This document shows, in pieces, positions 10,524-24,256 of a stretch of 64,000 nucleotides of DNA (position 1 is its first letter; every line of letters begins with the position of its first letter). Made by a program: the position numbers and the translations under genes. Source of the stretch: Fratercula arctica (taxonomy: Eukaryota > Chordata > Aves > Charadriiformes > Alcidae); the NCBI GenBank assembly GCA_947846985.1, contig CANTUZ010000002.1, forward strand, positions 125,140,889 to 125,204,888, in the 5' to 3' direction. Below the pieces are notes generated by a model. The model worked only from the letters and a program-made list of their open reading frames with translations. It was not told the DNA's origin and did no database searches.

Positions 10524-11276
10524 CGTCAACTTCAACGGGGGGGAAGGGCAAAGCCCTGCCTCTGGGGAGGAACAGCCCCGGCTCCGGCAGAGGCTGGGGC
10601 CCACCAGGCTGGAAGGCAGGTCGGCAGAGAAGGAGCTGGGGGTCCTGGTGGGCACCAGGTTGGACGTGAGCCAGCCATGTGCCCTTGCCGCCAAGAAGGT
10701 GAAGGATACCTTGGGCTGCGTTAAGCAAAGCGATGCCGGCGGGTGGAGGGAGGTGATCCTGCCCCTCTCCACAGTGCTGGTGAGGCCACACCTGGGGTGC
10801 TGGGTCCAGTTCTGGGCTCCCCAGTACAAGAGAGAAATGGTCATAGTGGAGAAAGGCCAGCGAAGGCGCACAAAGATGGTTAAGGGACTGGAGCATCTCT
10901 TCTGTGAGGAAAGTCTGAGAGAGCTGAGACTGTTAAGGCTCAGGGGGATCTCATCAAGGTGTACAAATACCTGAAGGGAAGATGCAAAGAGGACAGAGCC
11001 AGGCTCTTTTCAGAGGTGCCCAGTGACAAGACCAGAGGCAATAGGCACAAACTGAAACATGGGAGGTTCCCTCTGAACATCAGGAAACTTTTTTACTTTG
11101 AGAGTGACAAAGCCCTGGCACAGGTTGCCCAGGGAGGTTATGGAATCTCCATACCTGGAGACAGTCATCTGAACATGGTCCTGGGGAACTTGCTCTGGGT
11201 GGCTCTGCTTGAGCAGGGGATTTGGAGAAGGTGATCTCCAGCAGCCCCTTCCAATTTAAGCCATTCTGCGATGTTG
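10524..11276 (+). mobile_element. CR1 LINE fragment next to the CA8 promoter
   Basis: Carries the ORF2 C-terminal region in pieces: V-N-F-N-G-G (from K-F-N-K-G), [38 protein letters not shown], then in another frame YLKGRCKEDRARLFSEVPSD and ending with the CR1 3' untranslated end CCAGCAGCCCCTTCCAATTT. About 750 bp. Near 10940 the family's segment between the LGLFS and RLRGDLI codons is missing about 16-17 bp, which shifts the frame. The tail (ATTCTGCGATGTTGTG) is degenerate. An old, dead copy lying divergent from CA8. Confidence 0.92.
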
Positions 11277-12748
11277 TGTTTCCTCCTCACCCCACAGCAC
11301 TGTGCCCCTCTCATGGAGGGATGGAGGCCCTCAGTGAGGATAAGGGAGCCACTGAATAAGCAAGGGAGCCCAGCTCTGTTCCTTCTGTTCTGAAGGAGGG
11401 TTGAGGCCTCCATACTCTTTACAGTGACCCCTTCATTTAAGCCACATCCAGGAGTGTGGCTTCAACTCCTTCTGCAGAATATACAGGATGTAGGGTTTGA
11501 GGAAAGTCTCTCCCCAACACAAGGATGCCTCAATTCAAGGATATGAAAGGACTCTTCCTTCTGCTTTGCCAACAGCCATATGTGGACCTAAAGAACCTTC
11601 ATTCTGTCAAAGGAAAAAAGGACAGAAAGGACCTCTGTAATAGAGATCTCCCCCAAATACTTGTCCCAAATACTTGCATCAGTGACAGCAAGGGGAGTGG
11701 GAACCCAACACTGAGAGTCTGCAGTCCCTGGCAGCAACCAGGAAAGGTGACAGAGGCAGTCAAATTGAGTTTCTATAATGGTAAGTGGAAGTGCCCTTTG
11801 CTTACCGTCCTTGGCCACTTAGATACAGTGACCAGACCTCCCCTGCATTCTGGTATCTCAAGAGGATAGCATCCTGATCCTGTGCTGTTGATTCACAAGT
11901 TTTGATCTAGGTGTGGACCTCATTGTGCTTCAGTGTTCCCCAACTCATCAGTGGTACCTGTGCTTCCTGTGCAGGGCTGGCATGGGAGCAGAAATTATCA
12001 TCAGTGTGAAAGTGAGATGGAAGAAGAAGCTGTAACTTCATTAATGGAACGAGAGAGTACTCATTCATGAGCTGTGTGCAAGGTGAAAAGAAAATAGGAC
12101 AAAAGAAGTAAAGTGTATTGGGTTGGGGTTTTTTCAAGATCAGAACAGAAACATAAGTTTCCTCTGCAGGATCATTAGTTACTATCCTTACTGTTGACGG
12201 TTGAAAGGAATATATACTACCCAAAAAACTAGAACCGTGGTGCAGCTTATTGAGGAAAAAAAGCAAATTTTGCCTCATATAGTGAGCACCTGACATCAGA
12301 ACAAACAGAAAACTCAGATTTTTTAACATAAATTTTAGTCACAAGATACCATGTTGTATATGCATACCCGTCTCCCATACCAAACTGGCTTTATTGCTTG
12401 TTAAGTTTTATTCCCTAATCACTACTTAAACACACACGAGCTTTTCTATTATGTCAGTCCCTTTGAATCATTGCTCGACCACATGGGGAAAAAACAAACA
12501 TTCCCCTAAATCATCACTGATTCTGGTCCATTTGACTGGAAATTCATTTTCCTCTCCAGAGTCTCAAATTTTGAAAAAAACAGTCCTAGGAGTCTGGGTC
12601 ATTCCCTTGCTCCTTGAAGCACAGCACTTCATTCATGCCCTCTATTAAGTCCTTTCCTGCAGTAGCTTTCCTGTGGGACGTCTGTTCTAGAATTTCACAC
12701 TTATGAGGGGCAACATTATCAGACCTGCAAGTTCCTGTTTTGCAATAA

Positions 12749-12786
12749 ATAGTTTTCACGGCTTTACATAGTTTTCATGGCTTCCA
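12749..12786. repeat. 19-bp tandem duplication
   Basis: ATAGTTTTCACGGCTTTAC is followed directly by ATAGTTTTCATGGCTT, a second copy with one early mismatch and a diverging end. Confidence 0.75.
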
Positions 12787-15700
12787 TTCATAACTGAATT
12801 TAAGAACTAAGCTACTTATATTTGTTGCCCTTCCTTTTAACCTTTCCATTCTTTCCATATCTCTCTGCAGAATTAAGCATAACAGGTAAAGCCTTACTGA
12901 ATGACTGGCATTTCTTTATTCCCATGTGTCGGTTGAGTTGCTTTTTGTGCTAATATCCTATTTCTTCCATAGTATCTGTCAGGCATAGCCTGATCTAATC
13001 AGGAAATTAGATGAAGATTCCTACGACTTCTTTAATGGTGAAGTGTGTAAGTAAGAAAGGAGTTCAAGGGTATGTCTCCACAATGAAATGAAGCATGGGA
13101 CAGAACCCTCACATTTAACTCCAACCACAAATGCAGGTATTGACCTGACCAACCTCTGCACAAACCAACTCATTCATTTATGGACCCAGCTTCAATAAAA
13201 GGATTGAGACAGTCCTTTTGGTGGAGATAGTGGCATGATCTAAGCCGTGTTCGAGATCAGTGGGATTTGGTCTCCTTTAATGATGTAGACACTCTTGAAA
13301 GTGTTGCGCTCCATTTTTGTTCCTGTGTGTAGTTTACTGATGGTGCCCTATGCACTGCCCTTTGCCACATATTGATGTACTGTGCAATCATCTAGAAACA
13401 CTCACCGTTGTAGCGTTATGTTACCTGATATACTTGTCCCAAGGCATCCACTTCCACTTTACAGTTCTTTCCTCTTTAATTAAGTGCGCTCTTTGCAGGG
13501 ATCACATGGTTTATGCCAGCCATCTGTGTTCCATCTCTCTCTTAAACTAACCTTACATCAATCTTCAGAAAATTTATAATTACTAGAAATCTAAAATCTA
13601 AGTTTGCATAGAAGTTCCCAGTAGATGACTTTACTATGAAAACATGTTAAATATGTAACTATAACACACATAAATACACTCTTCATTCTGTAAAAAAAAG
13701 GTGTTTGCTACAGTGGCTCAGCATACTGAAAAATCTGTAGGGAGGGATAGTTATGGCCCTCGAACTCATTTCAAATTGATAGGCGAAAAGTAGGAGAAGC
13801 CCAGCCAACATGACCTTTGCAAGTGAATTTACACCTCACCAGCAGAAGCAGGAGCAGGGCACCTCTCTCCTGAATCCCAGTTCAGCCTTTGGTTCTGTGG
13901 AACGTGCTCACTTCTTGTTTAACAGGGATTAATGATCACACCCTTTGATGATACCAGGAAAAAAAAAAAAAGAAGCTCAGGCACAGAGCCAGGGCTTAAC
14001 AGTTCCTCTTTGAACTCAGAGGACAGTAGTTGAGAAGCAACGGAGTCTCTGACATTCCTGTTTGTCAAACGAGAAACGGCATTTTGAAATATGTTTGGTA
14101 TAATAGTTAATCCTGGTGAGATTGCAAACAACTATTCTTGCATTTCCTTTATCTAGATATACTTATTATTATTTGTTATAGAGTCACTGATTTTTTTCAA
14201 AAGACAATATAGCTTCCCTAAAGACTTTAAAATGCAAATACTGGGAAAACCAGGCCTGAAAAATCTGCATTCAAACACTGTGAAATTTGTATGCGTAAAC
14301 TGTCATTAATGACTAGCAACAGTTTTTTTAAGAGGTTACGTTTCAACAACTGTACTTATTACATTCACCGCTCCAAACGGGAGAGTCCAATGTAGAGAAC
14401 TGTACCTGTTACCAAGAAATCTGTAGGAAAAAGAAAAGCAGAATTACATACAAGTTATTTTAAACTGTACAGTCCTACCTGCAGGACTCTCTGCAGGCCA
14501 CAGAACTGATGGTTATTTCTCTGATGTGGGGGATGAGAAATTCAGACTGTGAGACGATCATATTTCCTTTATTATTCACTTTTTTTCTTTATTACCTTGC
14601 TGCCAGCGTAGAGTAGTTGAGGGCAGGCAGGACTCAATATTATGATAAGGAGAGAAATGTTCTGTGGGATATTAGAGTAGTCCATCTGTGGCAATTTCAA
14701 GTCCATTTAGGCTTCTCCAAGCCAGACCTCAGTTCTTGCCAAGGTGTCCTGAAAGAAAAGGCAATGTCCATACAGCAACATAGGCAACTGAAGGGATCAG
14801 GAACGTCTAGCTTTTTCAGTGAATATGGCTTCCTATTTTGCTTCCCATGTTGGACTATGAGGTCGGCCAGCAATCATCTCTCATGTAGTCTTGTTTCTAT
14901 CTTTATTTCTTGCCAGCTTACTCTCCCAAATAAGTTTGATTCTGTTCCAGACTTAGAAGTGTAAGCAGAAAGTTTCTGCATTTGACCGTTAAAGCACAAG
15001 CTTATATGTAACAAAACTGAAAATCTCTCTGCATATTTTGAAAGCAACTAGTTCATTACAAGGAATAATATTCCAGTATTCTTGGAATAATATTATTTGG
15101 CTATCATTTTTTTCTGCAGCTGAAGTAATGTGTTGCAAAAAGGAACAGGATGGTCGGGTAGTATAAATAATCCAAAATGAGAAGGTAAAGAGAGACCATT
15201 TTCAATAAAGGGAGCATTTATAGCAATGAGAAACCATTTAGAGTGAAAGACTCTGTATGTTTGCAAATCAGGTTTACCTTGGCAAATGCCATCCTGCAAA
15301 CATTGCAAAATATGTCAGCTGGATCCTGAGTTCCCCTTACATCCACACCAAAAGGTGGTTTCAGTGGCCTCGTGTGTTTTATGGTCTGTAAGTGTAAATT
15401 TGTGCTTCTTGACTTTGCCAGCTAATAGGATCGCAGGCTGCTCCTGCGCACACTTCACGCATTTCACTTTAAAAATAAATGTTTGGGGGGGGAATTAAAA
15501 GATCAAATCATTGATCTGAAAGTGTGTACACAAGTTTTTCTGCAGTACAGGTATAAAACTCTTACATGCAAAATTGCATCTGTACGAGTGCACAAGAGAT
15601 AAAGGGAAAATGGGAACAGACTAATATTTCTAAAGCGCTGGGCATAATTGGCATATATTCACCCCATGTTCACATGTGTAAACAGGACTATTATGGCTGC

Positions 15701-17315
15701 CCATGAGAATTCACACATACATCTAGAGGACACTAAAACTGCAGCAGGACAGTAGATCCAAGGAATAGGAAGTCATTTCTAAGGACTAAAAATGTCACAG
15801 TCAAAAGGGAAGCAAAGAAATAATAAAAAAATACAGTGTAATTAAGGCCACACTAAAAAAAATAGAGAATAATCTAGTGTGGTCTCCTGGAGCTTTTCTT
15901 TTCTCTAACAGGATCTAGCCCAGGAAAAAATTTGTAAAGAATTATAAAAAGTGGCGAAGACAACAGGAATTGCTGATGAAGTAAAATAAGCACAAAAGTA
16001 AAGTGAAATCCTGCAGACAATAGCAGAGTAGAAGGGAAGTGAGGTGGGTTTTTTTCCCCTAGTAGGCTAAAAGGAAAAGACAGATAAAGGATGAAATACA
16101 ATCTCTCTGAAACACAGAATGCAAATGATAATCAAGGGCCCTGAGATGGCAAAACTCCTATGTAAATAATTCTTTATTTCTTTAGGAAGGAAGCAGAACT
16201 AAAGATAAACCCAGACACAAATTCAAGGAAGAAGATGGGATGCTCAGAGGAAAAATCTGCAATAAGGAGATGATAAATATTTATTTACCTAACTGTAATA
16301 ATTTCAGATCTTTAACATTCAGTGAGAATCCTGAAGGATTATGAGTTTCATCTAATTCCTGTTGAAATGAAGTGGCTTTTCGTCAGTGAAACTGATAGAT
16401 GTTAAATCCGCTACCTGCAAATTAAATGTTTAGAAAAGAATCACTAAATCAGGGAAAAACATAATATCTTCTACTGTTTAAAATAAAATGAGCAAATGAG
16501 CTAAATAATGAGCTGGAGCAGTTTTTCGCTAGAAGAGCACAAGTAAGTGTTGGGTTAAAGATGCTGGCTTTTCGTCTGGGAAGCTTGTGAGAAAGGGGAA
16601 ACAGGGGGATAACAACACATTTGATTCTGTAAAATGATGGCAAAACAAGAGTCAGTTCTTCATTCATTCTACCAAGTTTTGCTTACCAGTATGTAGACAT
16701 CCATAGACGACAAAGCGCTCATGTGCCCCGTTCTGGTAAAGCTATGAAATCATACATTCAGAGTGCGATCTGGCTTCCTATATCACAAGCGATTATATTT
16801 CACACAGTTACTCAGGTATTAAGTTAATTATTTGGCTATCAATAAATAATAAACTGCATTTTGCTACAGTATATTTTCCAGAAATGCATGACTTGAAGAC
16901 TTCAGGAAATGAAGAATTCATTACTTTGACAGTTTGTTCCAGCAGTTGATCCCTTTCAGTGTTAACTAATGGGTACCCAATTGTAATTTGCATTTATCTG
17001 CCTTTAACTTCCAGCGACTGGCTCATATTATGCTCATTTGCCTCAACTGAAGAGCCTTTATTGCTTCTTGTTTTCTTTCTAATGTACTCACCCACTTTAG
17101 TCTGATCACCTCTGTGTGGTCCAAACAAGAAGAGCTCATTAACACTGATTAGAGGGTTAAGACCAGGATATCTTGGGTTTAGCTTTTTTCTGCATATTTT
17201 TCCATGTTCCACATTAAAAATACAGACATCAGAATTCTCCTGTGTAGCTCTTGTTTTCACCTCTGTGTTCTCATTTGTTTCTTTTTTTATGTGAAAAAAT
17301 TGACCATTCACATTA

Positions 17316-17364
17316 GTTTTGTTTGGTTGGGGTTTTTTTTGGTTGTTGGTGGTTTTTTTTTTCT
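17316..17364. repeat. G/T-rich low-complexity tract
   Basis: Long stretch of only G and T with T runs of 8-10, ending before CTGTTGAATC. No other structure seen. Confidence 0.8.
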
Positions 17365-19351
17365 GTTGAATCAGACATTGGAGCTCCTGTTCTGCTGCTG
17401 TTTAGTATAAATATTAAATCCTCTTTCTGAGTCAGGGTACCCAGCAGTCAGTCTGCAGAATGTGGACACAGCTTGCACTATCATTTTACATTTAGTTGAC
17501 CTAAAATGCCATGCATTTGAATGAGCCCTAGTGTTCATTTTTAATCAAAATCTTGTACACTAGTAAATCATATGCCTCATAAAAAATCTGTAATCTCACT
17601 ATATATGTTTGTTTGACGAGACATACTTTCTGTAAAACTGTTGTCACTAGCATTAATTATATTCCTGCAATCCTGTATGAGTGTTTTTCATATTTTTCTT
17701 GGAACTGTCGCCAGGCTAACCAGGCAGTAATTACCTAGGTTATCTCATTCCTCTCCTTTTCCTTTAATATTTAGATAATGTTAAAATTCTTTAAGTCTTG
17801 TAACATTTTCCTAGATTTGTTAAAAACTGACGGAAAAGACTGAAGATCTGTTCAGCCAATTCTTGTAGAACTCTAGGGTGTGAGTACATAAATTTAAATC
17901 AGATTTTTAAATTATAAGTTTTATGATATTGTATTATACCACTTAGCTATTAATAAACTGCAAAATTCTTTACCCACACATGATGTAAGAAGATCAGACT
18001 CCTCTCCAAACATGGAACTCCCAAAATATTTATGAATATTTAATTTCTCTGTCATCATTAACAATCCACAGTCTCAGACAGTAATTGACTTTGTGTTTCA
18101 TTTCTTACTAACATAGTTAGAAAAGGCTTACTTATTTGTGTGAACCCTAGCTATGGATTTTTCCCTGAAGTGTTCATCAATATCCTTGTAGTTTAGAACT
18201 TCTCCTTCATATCAATAGTTGTTTGCTTCTTTTACCACTTATTACAGTTTTTAATTATTTTTTGTATCCACCACTGGTGAGTCAGCATCAGATCCTGAGT
18301 ACAGTGGCGCTTTTTTTTTTTCAGTTTTAACACTTTGTCACATTTTCTAGCAATTAAAGAGCTCCCTATTTTCATTCAGTTTTTTTCTCCCGATTTCCTC
18401 TCGAGTCATGTCACTTGTAATCTTAGCCATAGAAAACAAACCATATGATTTCAAAGTATATACAGCAGGAAGCAAAAGATATGGAAAGCAGTTTGCAGTT
18501 TCAAAGTCCAATGGTCAACTGCAGATAATAATTATGAAGGAGAAAGTATTTAAAGGGAGACCAGGCAGTAAATGACAGAGGACAGTGTGAGATAACACTG
18601 TAATGCTGCTAGAAAGACTTTTAGTTCACTTCCTCAGTTTTGCAATTCAAAACGGTTCAACTGGAACCTAGAAACAGGAGATGTTTCCATTCAGATTTAG
18701 ATTTTACTGTTCATTAATCGTGTTTCAATGTAGATAACCAGGAGGAAGCAGCTGATTTTGTTCTAATTTAACTGTTTGGAGTAGGAACACTGAATGCTGA
18801 TTTCTTGAATCTTGTATTCTTACAGGGTGATAATATCATCAAAAATAATGTAGCAATACCAACCTTAGATTAGATGTGTTGTAAAAAGAATCACTAAAGG
18901 GATTTGTTTTTGTATCCCCAGCCTCAAAAAATTGACATCTTAGACTGACACAGAAATGTTCATCTCAAAAGTTGCAAAGGGATTGCTAACTTTCCAAGCC
19001 ACTGAACAACTGCAAACAGATGCCATTAAAAAATAAAAATCCTTTCATACACTGAATATGAAATCTTTGTCCAAAGCACCCCACATTTCCATGCAGTAAG
19101 TTAGCCAGTGGCTCTGATATTTTATCAATACCTTGCAACACATCCATATGCAACATTTTTATATAAAAAAAAAGGGGGGGAAGGCCTCAGAGGAGACTTC
19201 TTCACTAAAAAGCAGAGTTTGATATGAGCCTTTTTATTTTTTCCTATAAGATTCTGTATTTCACAGTCTCCACTCTCCTGTTTTCTGGTTTACACTGAAA
19301 CATGTCAGTCTTAAATATCTCTTCAGCTGCTTCCTAATGTTTGTTCCACAG

Positions 19352-19508
19352 GAAGGGAGTGAGTTCGTAGCAGAGTGTGCTTTGTTGCATTCAGCAGAGC
19401 CAATAAGCTCAGCCTCTCTTCATCTGGAAAAGGGGCAGAGGAAGAACACCAGGAGACAGTGCAGCATTTCAGGATTATTGTGAAGGTTTCAGGGAACAAG
19501 CCTGTCAG
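19352..19508 (+). other. Exon-like segment, possible non-coding RNA exon
   Basis: An acceptor-like TTTGTTCCACAG precedes and a strong donor CAG|GTAAGC follows, giving a 157-bp candidate exon. One frame is open for 43 codons and then stops; the other two stop early, so it is not a clean coding exon. No protein family is recognised. Strong chance pairs of splice signals occur in long intergenic DNA, so this is weak evidence. Confidence 0.2.
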
Positions 19509-22500
19509 GTAAGCAGAAAAGGTCCTCTGCTCTTTATGTTCCTGTGCTGCTCCCCAAACTGCTCAACTGTGTGTAACCACTTTCTCTGAAATAGCTGATT
19601 TTTGGCTCCCAGCTGTGGGTCAGTGTTTCTCGTAGCAAACTGAAATTCTCCTAAATTCTACTATTATTCCTGCTTAGCACTTAAAAATCTCGTTTTGGTG
19701 CTGAAAAGCTCTGTCTTGGGTATGCTAACATACATTCGAGTGCCAGGTATTCTCTTCATACAGAAGATGGCCCATCTCCAGCAGTTCTACCTGACACGCT
19801 TGGGCTGGCATCATATTGAAGGAGCCAGCAGGGCTTTTTGCTGAAAATCTGATGTTCCATGAGATTTGGCTACCTATACACTTTGATTAAACAACAGTTC
19901 ATTCCAGAGAGACCTTAGCATATGAAAGGGCAGGCTCCTTATGAGTCCTAGTGCCTTTTTGGCTTTGTCAGATCACTCCCTGGAATTCCGGGAGGCAGAA
20001 GATACTTTTCAGGTTGAAAGGCATCATTTATAGTTTCTTGGGACTTTTCCTGGACTGTCTACATTAGCAATAAGTAGAAGGCCCACAGCAATAAGACTGA
20101 TGGCACTAAATCAAAGGACCTACAAAGCTTCTAAAAGTACGATATTTCTGTGAGCTTCCCGTGAGCTCTTTCTCCCCTTCCCTGACACTTCTTTTAGTGA
20201 CTTTGTTTGGGGCTGAGCTTTTGGCACAGTCACTGACACACTGCTTTGTCAAGTTGCAAATTACAAACTAAAAGTGTGGAAATACAAAATTAAAAGCTTG
20301 TTTATCACAGAGCTTCTTTGCTAGCGAAGGGCATTGAAGCAAGCTGTTGTGTGACAGAAGGGCCAATGCTTTCTCAGTGTCACGGGGAAAGTGAAATCCA
20401 TGCCAGGCAATGCAGTGCATCGAGTCCAGGGAGCTGCAGGAGCTTACAAGAAAAAACTTCTCATAGTTAAAATCCCAGAGACTCTACAAAATCCCTGTGG
20501 TGTGGTGTTTAAAATGAGGTACTGCAAGAGTGGCAAATAAAAGTGGGTATGCTCCACTAATGAGGGCAAATTGTGCCAGGTCTTAACAAAGAATAGTGTA
20601 TTTCCACCCACGCCAAACCAGCTCTGCTGATATAGATGTGGAAAAAGGGAAGAGAGGCTACGACATTCTCTATTCCTTTCTACTTACCTCGGTCTGGCAT
20701 CTCAGAGAGACTACGTATCATATTGGGTCTAATCTTGCCCACATTTCAAAATTACAATGTTATGTGTGAGAGTTGGATTGCCTCGGTGGAAAATGGCAGT
20801 ATTCAAACTCTCACCATGCACCCAAACATAACACGCTCTCAGATTACGTTGCTGTTCACTTCAACATAAGATTGTGGCCTTCATTAGGTTCAGGAGTTAA
20901 GACACTGTTTGTCATAAATGATAATACTTTACAACTACTCCTTCAGGGTATTTATATGCAGATTCAGACAGTGCGCAATATATGGAGAGCATCCGTTTGG
21001 GGTGTTCCAGTTTATATGAAATTTTGTAGTTCTAATAGCATTCAACTACAGCAGACATTTTTTCTACTATTAGGCCTTTTTTCTTAAGTACTTTCACTGG
21101 TAATTTAATAAATCATTCCTCATATCCTCATGTTTAAATTATATTCCCATACAAACTGCATCCATCAGAGTTGATGAGAGTGCAACAGTGCATGCTGTAA
21201 CTTCCAAAGAGCTGGCATCTCACACCCTCATTAGCAGAAACGTATCTAGAAGTTATAAATGCTTTTCTAAAGATACGTACAACACATCTCCCGGTGATTT
21301 ATTCACTTCCTGCTTTTCTCCAAAAGCAGCTGAAAGAGGCACTCTGCACCTGCTTTCTCCTTGTGCTGACATCTGTTTCTACGTGAGAAAGGAGGCAATG
21401 AATGTTGAGCTGAAGGGACTTATTTTATTTATGATTGCAAAGATTCTTGGCTTGAAAAATCGGTTCGATTCCAGTGCCTTTCACCTTCCATGCTAAGCAG
21501 GGAGACAAAGAGAGCATTCATAGACACAACACATGTGACATCGGGCAGTCTAATGGCATTAGAACAGTTCAGTGAAGCATTAATGAATTTACAGTGATGA
21601 CAGCACAACAGTGCTAGGATCTAATCTCCTCTGTGGTAAGTGGTTTTCATAAGTAACCTCAAACACAAATAACCAGTCAGGACTCTAACTAAAATCTTTT
21701 GTTTTCTCACAAAACATAATCAACTGTTTTTCTTTTGAAACCAGTAGCCATTCCCTTGTTTGCTTTGTCACTGGTGTTTCTCCGGTCTGTGTCATATCTC
21801 AGCGTGTTCTCACCAAGCTCAGATAAGACTTCAGCTGTTCTGAGCATCTGATATTTCAAACATAGTTTTGCCCATAATCTCCTGTGCTTTATGCCACTAG
21901 CCTCAGCAGCTGCTTGGAACTGGCATCCAGAAAAAAGCCTGGCCCAGAAACATATGTGCTATTATCTTGTCCATAACAACATATTTTAATTTCAAATTTA
22001 TATTCACTTCCTTTTCTTCACCATCGTACCTCCTTGCTGCCACATATCTGTGCCTACTCATGTATTTGGGTGATGTGGACATATAAGTTGTTAAGTCAGA
22101 TATCAGCAAGGTTCTTGAGATGAGGAAAGGTATGAGCACTGCCTGTTTACACAAGATCTTATCCTGCCTCACTGACACCAAAAAGGTTATTGCCATTGAC
22201 CTAAATGAGCATGGTGACAGAGACAGCAACCTCTGCTACGCTGCCCATTTCCAGAATCTTAGAGAGGGAGGTGTTGGGCTTGAGGAGACAAATTATGCAT
22301 GGGAGCTTCTCTTCACATTCTGAGAAGAATGGTGGTCACACATTAGCATCCAGAAAATTATTCACAAGATTAGTAATTTCATTGTAGACATTCCCTCGTA
22401 AGGAGAACTATGAGCTCTGTACTCGAAGCGAAGCACAGCAAAGCAGAGTAAAATTACTTCCAGTATTTCTTAAATCTCTGTGTTCTTAAATATATGCCAT

Positions 22501-23135
22501 GACATTTCTCTGAAGAAATAGGTGTTCTTCCAAATGCTATAAAGATACATATTCTAAATCTCCCTACCCAGGAAAATGGGTGATGAAACTGTATTGGAAA
22601 TGGACAAGGAGAACAAAGAGGGGGAAAAGTGCCTATCTGCAAGTTTTCAGGGATCTGCAAAATCTCACTGAAGATGGCTTTCAGTTACTTAGATGAAGGC
22701 AGGTTGGAGTGGGAAAAGATGACGATAAGAAGTGGAGATACACTGCAGTCTGTGATGTTCCTACAGCCTGGGTAAATACAATGAAGCTTGCCTTACTTTA
22801 GTTTAGTCCAGCACTAATATCAGCGAAACCAAGCAGTGTGGGGTGCAGTGCAGCTGGCTAATTACAGAAATACCCAAAGGTCCGGGATGACCGGTATAGC
22901 CCAGCAAAAGCCTTTGTGATCAGTACCTGAGTCAGCAAGATCAAAGGTAACTTTCATAGCAGCTAGAGTTTATTAGTACACCAGTAAGATCTACAACTGC
23001 GCTCCAGGTGCACTGTAGCAGTTTTCTTACTCAAAGAAAATGTGGCTTTAAGGACATTGTCATGAGAGAGGGAATACAGAAGCAAGGCACAACAGAAGTC
23101 CATCCACAGAGTTTTATTTACTCCCCAGACTGCTT

Positions 23136-23185
23136 GTCAATTGATTTCAGTGGGACTTCTCATGTCAGCAGGGATTGCTGGGAGG
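23136..23185. repeat. Ancient amniote repeat remnant
   Basis: TTGATTTCAGTGGGACTTCT followed by CATGTCAGCAGGGATTGC resembles a pattern common in reptile and bird genomes (TTGACTTCAGTGGGACTAC, then CATGTGAGTAAGGATTGC). Family name not certain; recognised from memory. Confidence 0.4.
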
Positions 23186-24174
23186 AGAAGACAAATCTAC
23201 CCTTTTTCTATCAGAAATGCTTTGAGAATCAGATTTACAAAAAAAGATTATATAGGATTGATTGCCTTCATTAGCCTCATTTCAGTAATATTATTAGCTA
23301 GCAATCACGGGACAGTTTCATATGGAATTACATTCTTATTAATATCACAATATTCTCATCCCCCTCCCAGTTATGTTCATTCATCATATGCTGGAAATCC
23401 CAATAAAATTATCTAACTGGAGACTAATAGCATGGCTGTATCTTTCCCTCTTCCATATGTTCTCTTAGCTTGTTTTTATCTCTTTGGTTTTTAATTTTTT
23501 TGCTGTCAAATTGTATTGCAGAACACAGAATGCTTTTCTGGTCCTTACCATGTCTCATACATTAAAAATGCATTAGGGAAGATATCAACTACCTCGATTT
23601 GCTTTAAAGTGTTGTCTTCCCCTCATAGGCACTGAAAATAAGACCCATGAATGCATTAATCCTAAACAGAGTAAGTGGTGGTCCCCCATTTATTAAAATG
23701 CAGACAAAATTTACTATTAAAAGGATGATGTCAAAAAAAAAAAAAAGTCTAGTTTGCTCCCTGTGCTTGACGTTCAAAATAATTCATTGATGATAATAAT
23801 CATAACAACAATAGGAAGCTGAAGAAAAAATAAAATGACCTTGTCTAATTCAAACCTGGGAAGAAAATGAGTTTTCCTGAGCAACCAAAAAAAAACTGCT
23901 TTCAGAAGCGGTTTTATCTCTGTGGAATTGGTGCAAAAGTCATGCTGTTACATATTCCTTCTGTTCAGTACCTAAAAGGCTGGGGGAGATATTTTTTCTC
24001 ACATATTCCCAGCCCTGCTCTATTCCCTTTGTGCTTTGTGGGATCAGCACAAAAGGTCTAGAAAGTAGGCTGGAAAAATCAGGTGCGGGTTCTCCTTGAG
24101 AGAAGGGCTCCCCGGCTGCCGCAGTGCCAGCACAGCCAGCTGTCCCCCACCAGCAGCTTGCGTCTCCTCTCCAG

Positions 24175-24256
24175 CATGCTGACGGACCAAGGTCATGATG
24201 CTCACTGAGTTCCTTACCTGGGGATGGGACAGACCAGCCCCTAAGGACTGCAGCAG
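24175..24256 (+). other. Exon-like segment in a GC-richer patch
   Basis: Pyrimidine-rich acceptor TTGCGTCTCCTCTCCAG precedes and donor GCAGCAG|GTGAGA follows, an 82-bp candidate. All three frames contain stops, so it would be non-coding. On the minus strand the same patch has an acceptor-like CCTGCTGCAG and a donor-like CCCCAG|GTAAGG about 30 bp apart. Surrounding 24060-24310 is GC-richer than its neighbours. Confidence 0.15.

Larger units (their letters stand above)
9230..10680. promoter_or_regulatory. CpG island over the CA8 5' end
   Basis: CpG is frequent from about 9230 and very dense from 9690 to 10560, in contrast with the CpG-poor remainder of the window. The island spans the end of intron 2, exon 2, intron 1, exon 1 and the upstream promoter, and runs into the 5' edge of a CR1 fragment. 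Boundaries are by eye. Confidence 0.85.

Noticed and set aside
10093..10896. Long open frame continuing upstream of the CA8 ATG
   Set aside because: It stays open because the CpG island and CR1 lack stops in that frame. The family starts at MAD, and an upstream start would lie inside the CR1.
10138..10974. Plus-strand 278-codon frame opposite the CA8 promoter
   Set aside because: Arg/Gly/Pro-rich translation of CpG-island sequence that runs into CR1 ORF2; no independent gene.
21455..21490. tRNA-like B box GGTTCGATTCC
   Set aside because: The flanking T-stem does not pair fully, and no A box or acceptor stem is found at the right distance.
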